Origin: an uncultured bacterium
GTDB taxonomy: Bacteria > Actinomycetota > Coriobacteriia > Coriobacteriales > Coriobacteriaceae
Assembly (NCBI GenBank): GCA_905216045.1
Contig: CAJMSL010000018.1
Coordinates: forward strand, 1-23,881
Direction of reading: 5' to 3'
DNA length: 23,881 bases
The translations under genes were made by a program, and so were the position numbers. Below are positions 22,155 through 23,881 of this stretch, in pieces; positions within the stretch are counted from its first letter, which is position 1; each line of letters starts with the position of its first letter. Below the pieces are notes generated by a model. The model saw nothing but the letters and a program-made list of their open reading frames with translations. It searched no databases and had not been told where the DNA came from.

Positions 22155-23630
22155 TTACAGCGCCATCGTGCGGGCGCGGTCGATGCGCGCCAAGCAATCG
22201 TCGCGGCCGACGAGTGCCATGGTCTCGCCCAACGGAGGGCTCACCATGTTGCCGCAAACGGCGACGCGCACGGCCTGGAACACCACGCACTTCTTAAGGT
22301 CCATCTGCTCGGGCAACGGCTCAAGCGCAGCGTCGATGTTGGCAGCCGTCCACTCGTCCACGCCCTCGAGCGCGCCCTTGGCGGCATCCAGAATGGCACC
22401 CATGCCCTCCTTGGCCAGGCCCTTGTTGACGGACTTCTCGTCATACTCGAGCGTCTCGGCCGTAGCGAAGATGGGAGCGGCGACGGTCACGGCGTCGGCC
22501 GGCATCTTGGTGCGCGGCTTAACGATGGCGGCAAGCGCGTCGATCCAATCCTCGCCGTACTCGACATTACCCTCGATGAGACCCGCCTCGTGCAGCTCGG
22601 GAACCATGATCTCGTCGGCAAACTGAGCATCGGACATGCCATTGATGTACTCGGCGTTGACCCAGTCGAGCTTCTTGGGGTCGAAGGTCGCCGGGTTCTT
22701 GGAGATGCGGTCGAGCGAGAACTTGCTGGCCAGGACATCGCGCGGGATGATCGTGGTTTCGCCGTCGAGCGACCAGCCGAGCAGCGCCAGGTAGTTGACA
22801 ACGGCGTCGGACAGGTAGCCGGCGTCGCGGTACTCCTCCACCGAGGTGGCGCCGTGGCGCTTGGAGAGCTTTTTGCCGGCGTCGCCCAGGATCATGGAGA
22901 TGTGAGCGATCGTGGGCACGGGAGCGCCGAGGGCCTCGTAGACCATGACCTGACGCGGGGTGTTGGACAGGTGGTCGTCGCCGCGGATGACGTGGGTGAT
23001 CTTCATCATGGCGTCGTCGACGACGGTCGCGAAGTTATACGTGGGCGTACCGTCGGAGCGGAAGATGACAAAGTCGTCGAGCTCCTTGGCGTCGAAGGTC
23101 ACCTCTCCGTGGACGGCGTCGTGGATGACGACGTCGCCGCGGTCCTCGGGCACCTTGCTGCGCAGGACGTAGGACTCCCCGGCCTCGATGCGGCGGCGGG
23201 CCTCCTCGGGATCAAGATCGCGGCAACGGCGCTGATAGCCCTGGAAGGGGTCCTTGCGCTCCTGCGCGGCCTTGCGGTCGGCGTCGAGCTGCTCCTTGGT
23301 GCAGAAGCAGGGATAGGCCTTGCCCTCGTCCCAAAGCTTCTGAGCGGCCTGCTTGTACAGGTCCAGGCGCTCGGTCTGGGCGTAGGGCCCAAAATCGCCG
23401 CCCACCTCGGGACCCTCGTCCCAGTCCAGGCCCAGCCAACGCATGGCGCGCAGGATGATCTGCGTGTTCTCGTCGGTGGAGCGGGTGGGGTCGGTGTCGT
23501 CGATGCGCAGGATGAACGTGCCGCCGTTTGCGCGGGCGAAAGCCCAGTTATAGATAGCGGTGCGGGCGCCGCCGATGTGCAGCTTGCCCGTCGGTGAGGG
23601 TGCAAAGCGGACGCGAACGTCTGATGCCAT
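22155..23630 (-). CDS. gltX: Glutamyl-tRNA synthetase
   Basis: A 491-residue class I aminoacyl-tRNA synthetase that charges tRNA-Glu. The HIGH-type motif is RFAPSPTGKLHIGGARTAIY (HIGG 18-21), and the KMSKS-type motif is KLSKR at 254-258. A short Cys-containing segment (YPCFCTKEQ) lies in the acceptor-stem domain. The length is normal. The start at 23630 is chosen because GAGGAGA lies 5 bases upstream and the family begins here; a frame extending to 23669 adds 13 residues without support. Whether it also mischarges tRNA-Gln (as in bacteria lacking GlnRS) cannot be told from this window. It is transcribed alone, with a terminator before priA. Confidence 0.96.
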   Translation of the reverse strand: MASDVRVRFAPSPTGKLHIGGARTAIYNWAFARANGGTFILRIDDTDPTRSTDENTQIILRAMRWLGLDWDEGPEVGGDFGPYAQTERLDLYKQAAQKLWDEGKAYPCFCTKEQLDADRKAAQERKDPFQGYQRRCRDLDPEEARRRIEAGESYVLRSKVPEDRGDVVIHDAVHGEVTFDAKELDDFVIFRSDGTPTYNFATVVDDAMMKITHVIRGDDHLSNTPRQVMVYEALGAPVPTIAHISMILGDAGKKLSKRHGATSVEEYRDAGYLSDAVVNYLALLGWSLDGETTIIPRDVLASKFSLDRISKNPATFDPKKLDWVNAEYINGMSDAQFADEIMVPELHEAGLIEGNVEYGEDWIDALAAIVKPRTKMPADAVTVAAPIFATAETLEYDEKSVNKGLAKEGMGAILDAAKGALEGVDEWTAANIDAALEPLPEQMDLKKCVVFQAVRVAVCGNMVSPPLGETMALVGRDDCLARIDRARTMAL

Positions 23631-23670
23631 GGAAATCTCCTCGATTGCAGGATGGATGTCTAACTGCACC

Positions 23671-23701
23671 AGTATAAAGCATCAAAGCAACCTCCGCACA
23701 A
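23671..23701 (-). promoter_or_regulatory. Candidate gltX promoter
   Basis: On the minus strand, a TATACT -10 element (23676-23671) lies 40 bases before the gltX start. It is preceded by a weak TTGTGC -35 (23701-23696) with 19-base spacing. The -10 is good; the spacing is longer than ideal. Confidence 0.45.
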
Positions 23702-23721
23702 AGGGCACCGACCCATTCATT

Positions 23722-23827
23722 GGTGACAGACTAAAATGACCTGTCGCCGGAGACACTCTTCGGAGCCGGTCGAAAAGGAGTGTCCCGATCTGCCGGCACT
23801 TGGGGACGTTCCTAAAAGGCCGGCAGA
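23722..23827. repeat. Three consecutive inverted repeats upstream of gltX
   Basis: No gene is visible from 23702 to the end. Three inverted repeats follow one another: GGTGACAG/CTGTCGCC (23722-23729 with 23741-23748, one G-T pair), GACACTC/GAGTGTC (23752-23758 with 23778-23784) and TCTGCCGGC/GCCGGCAGA (23789-23797 with 23819-23827). The last encloses ACTTGGGGACGTTCCT. They resemble palindromic intergenic repeats rather than terminators, since no T runs follow. Confidence 0.6.
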
Positions 23828-23881
23828 GACGATATGAGCAGGACATAAAAACATTGAGAGCCCCTGCTGCATGAAAGACCG

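Noticed and set aside
22065..23597. A 510-codon + strand frame opposite gltX
   Set aside because: It is a shadow of gltX; the content is Gly/Val/Leu/His-rich with no family match.
1..23881. tRNA, rRNA and CRISPR arrays
   Set aside because: No cloverleaf-like segment, rRNA-like stretch or regularly spaced direct repeats with unique spacers were seen on reading both strands.

Overview
This 23.9 kb window reads as two pieces of DNA from different gut Actinobacteria joined near positions 7389-7496. The left piece (1 to about 7.4 kb) looks like Bifidobacterium, probably the B. longum group. It carries the start of a DUF559/AbiEi-like gene (-), a YtcJ-type amidohydrolase (+), trpS (-), a DUF3073 protein (+), an SCP_3 sterol-carrier-like protein (-) and glycogen phosphorylase glgP (+). 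I found only TTC for Phe in glgP. The right piece (about 7.45-23.9 kb) looks like Coriobacteriia, most likely Collinsella. It has a two-subunit GlgC/GlgD pair, mixes TTT and TTC, and has long palindromes between genes. Assignments rest on recognising the proteins and on codon use; no search was run.

Layout, right piece: glgC-glgD-glgA form a + strand glycogen synthesis cluster, with a strong terminator after glgA. A 430 bp AT-rich gap follows, holding a 132 bp segment bounded by inverted repeats. Next come a 1098-residue GH13-GH77 fusion (alpha-glucan hydrolase plus 4-alpha-glucanotransferase) and a small FmdB-type zinc ribbon gene. From 16.4 kb everything is on the - strand. In transcription order these are gltX, terminator, priA, def, a 329 bp palindrome-bearing gap, fmt and rsmB. 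This is the conserved priA-def-fmt-rsmB translation/replication-restart block, with def and fmt pushed apart.

How the genes fit together: GlgC/GlgD make ADP-glucose, GlgA polymerises it, and the GH13-GH77 protein trims and rearranges glucan chains. GlgP would release glucose-1-phosphate, but its sequence belongs to the Bifidobacterium side. The apparent glgP-glgC continuity is therefore either an assembly chimera between two organisms' glycogen loci or a real transfer. No glgB is present.

Main points for a second look: the species junction; a roughly 290-residue acidic-then-Lys/Ala/Thr tail on GlgA; an N-terminal QLSLF peptide on PriA resembling a sliding-clamp binding motif; a perfect 37 bp palindrome after rsmB and a 33 bp palindrome after def, each within about a dozen bases of a stop codon; the inverted-repeat-bounded segment upstream of the GH13-GH77 gene; and a cluster of three DnaA-box-like sites at 638-668. 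No tRNA, rRNA, CRISPR array or transposase gene was seen.
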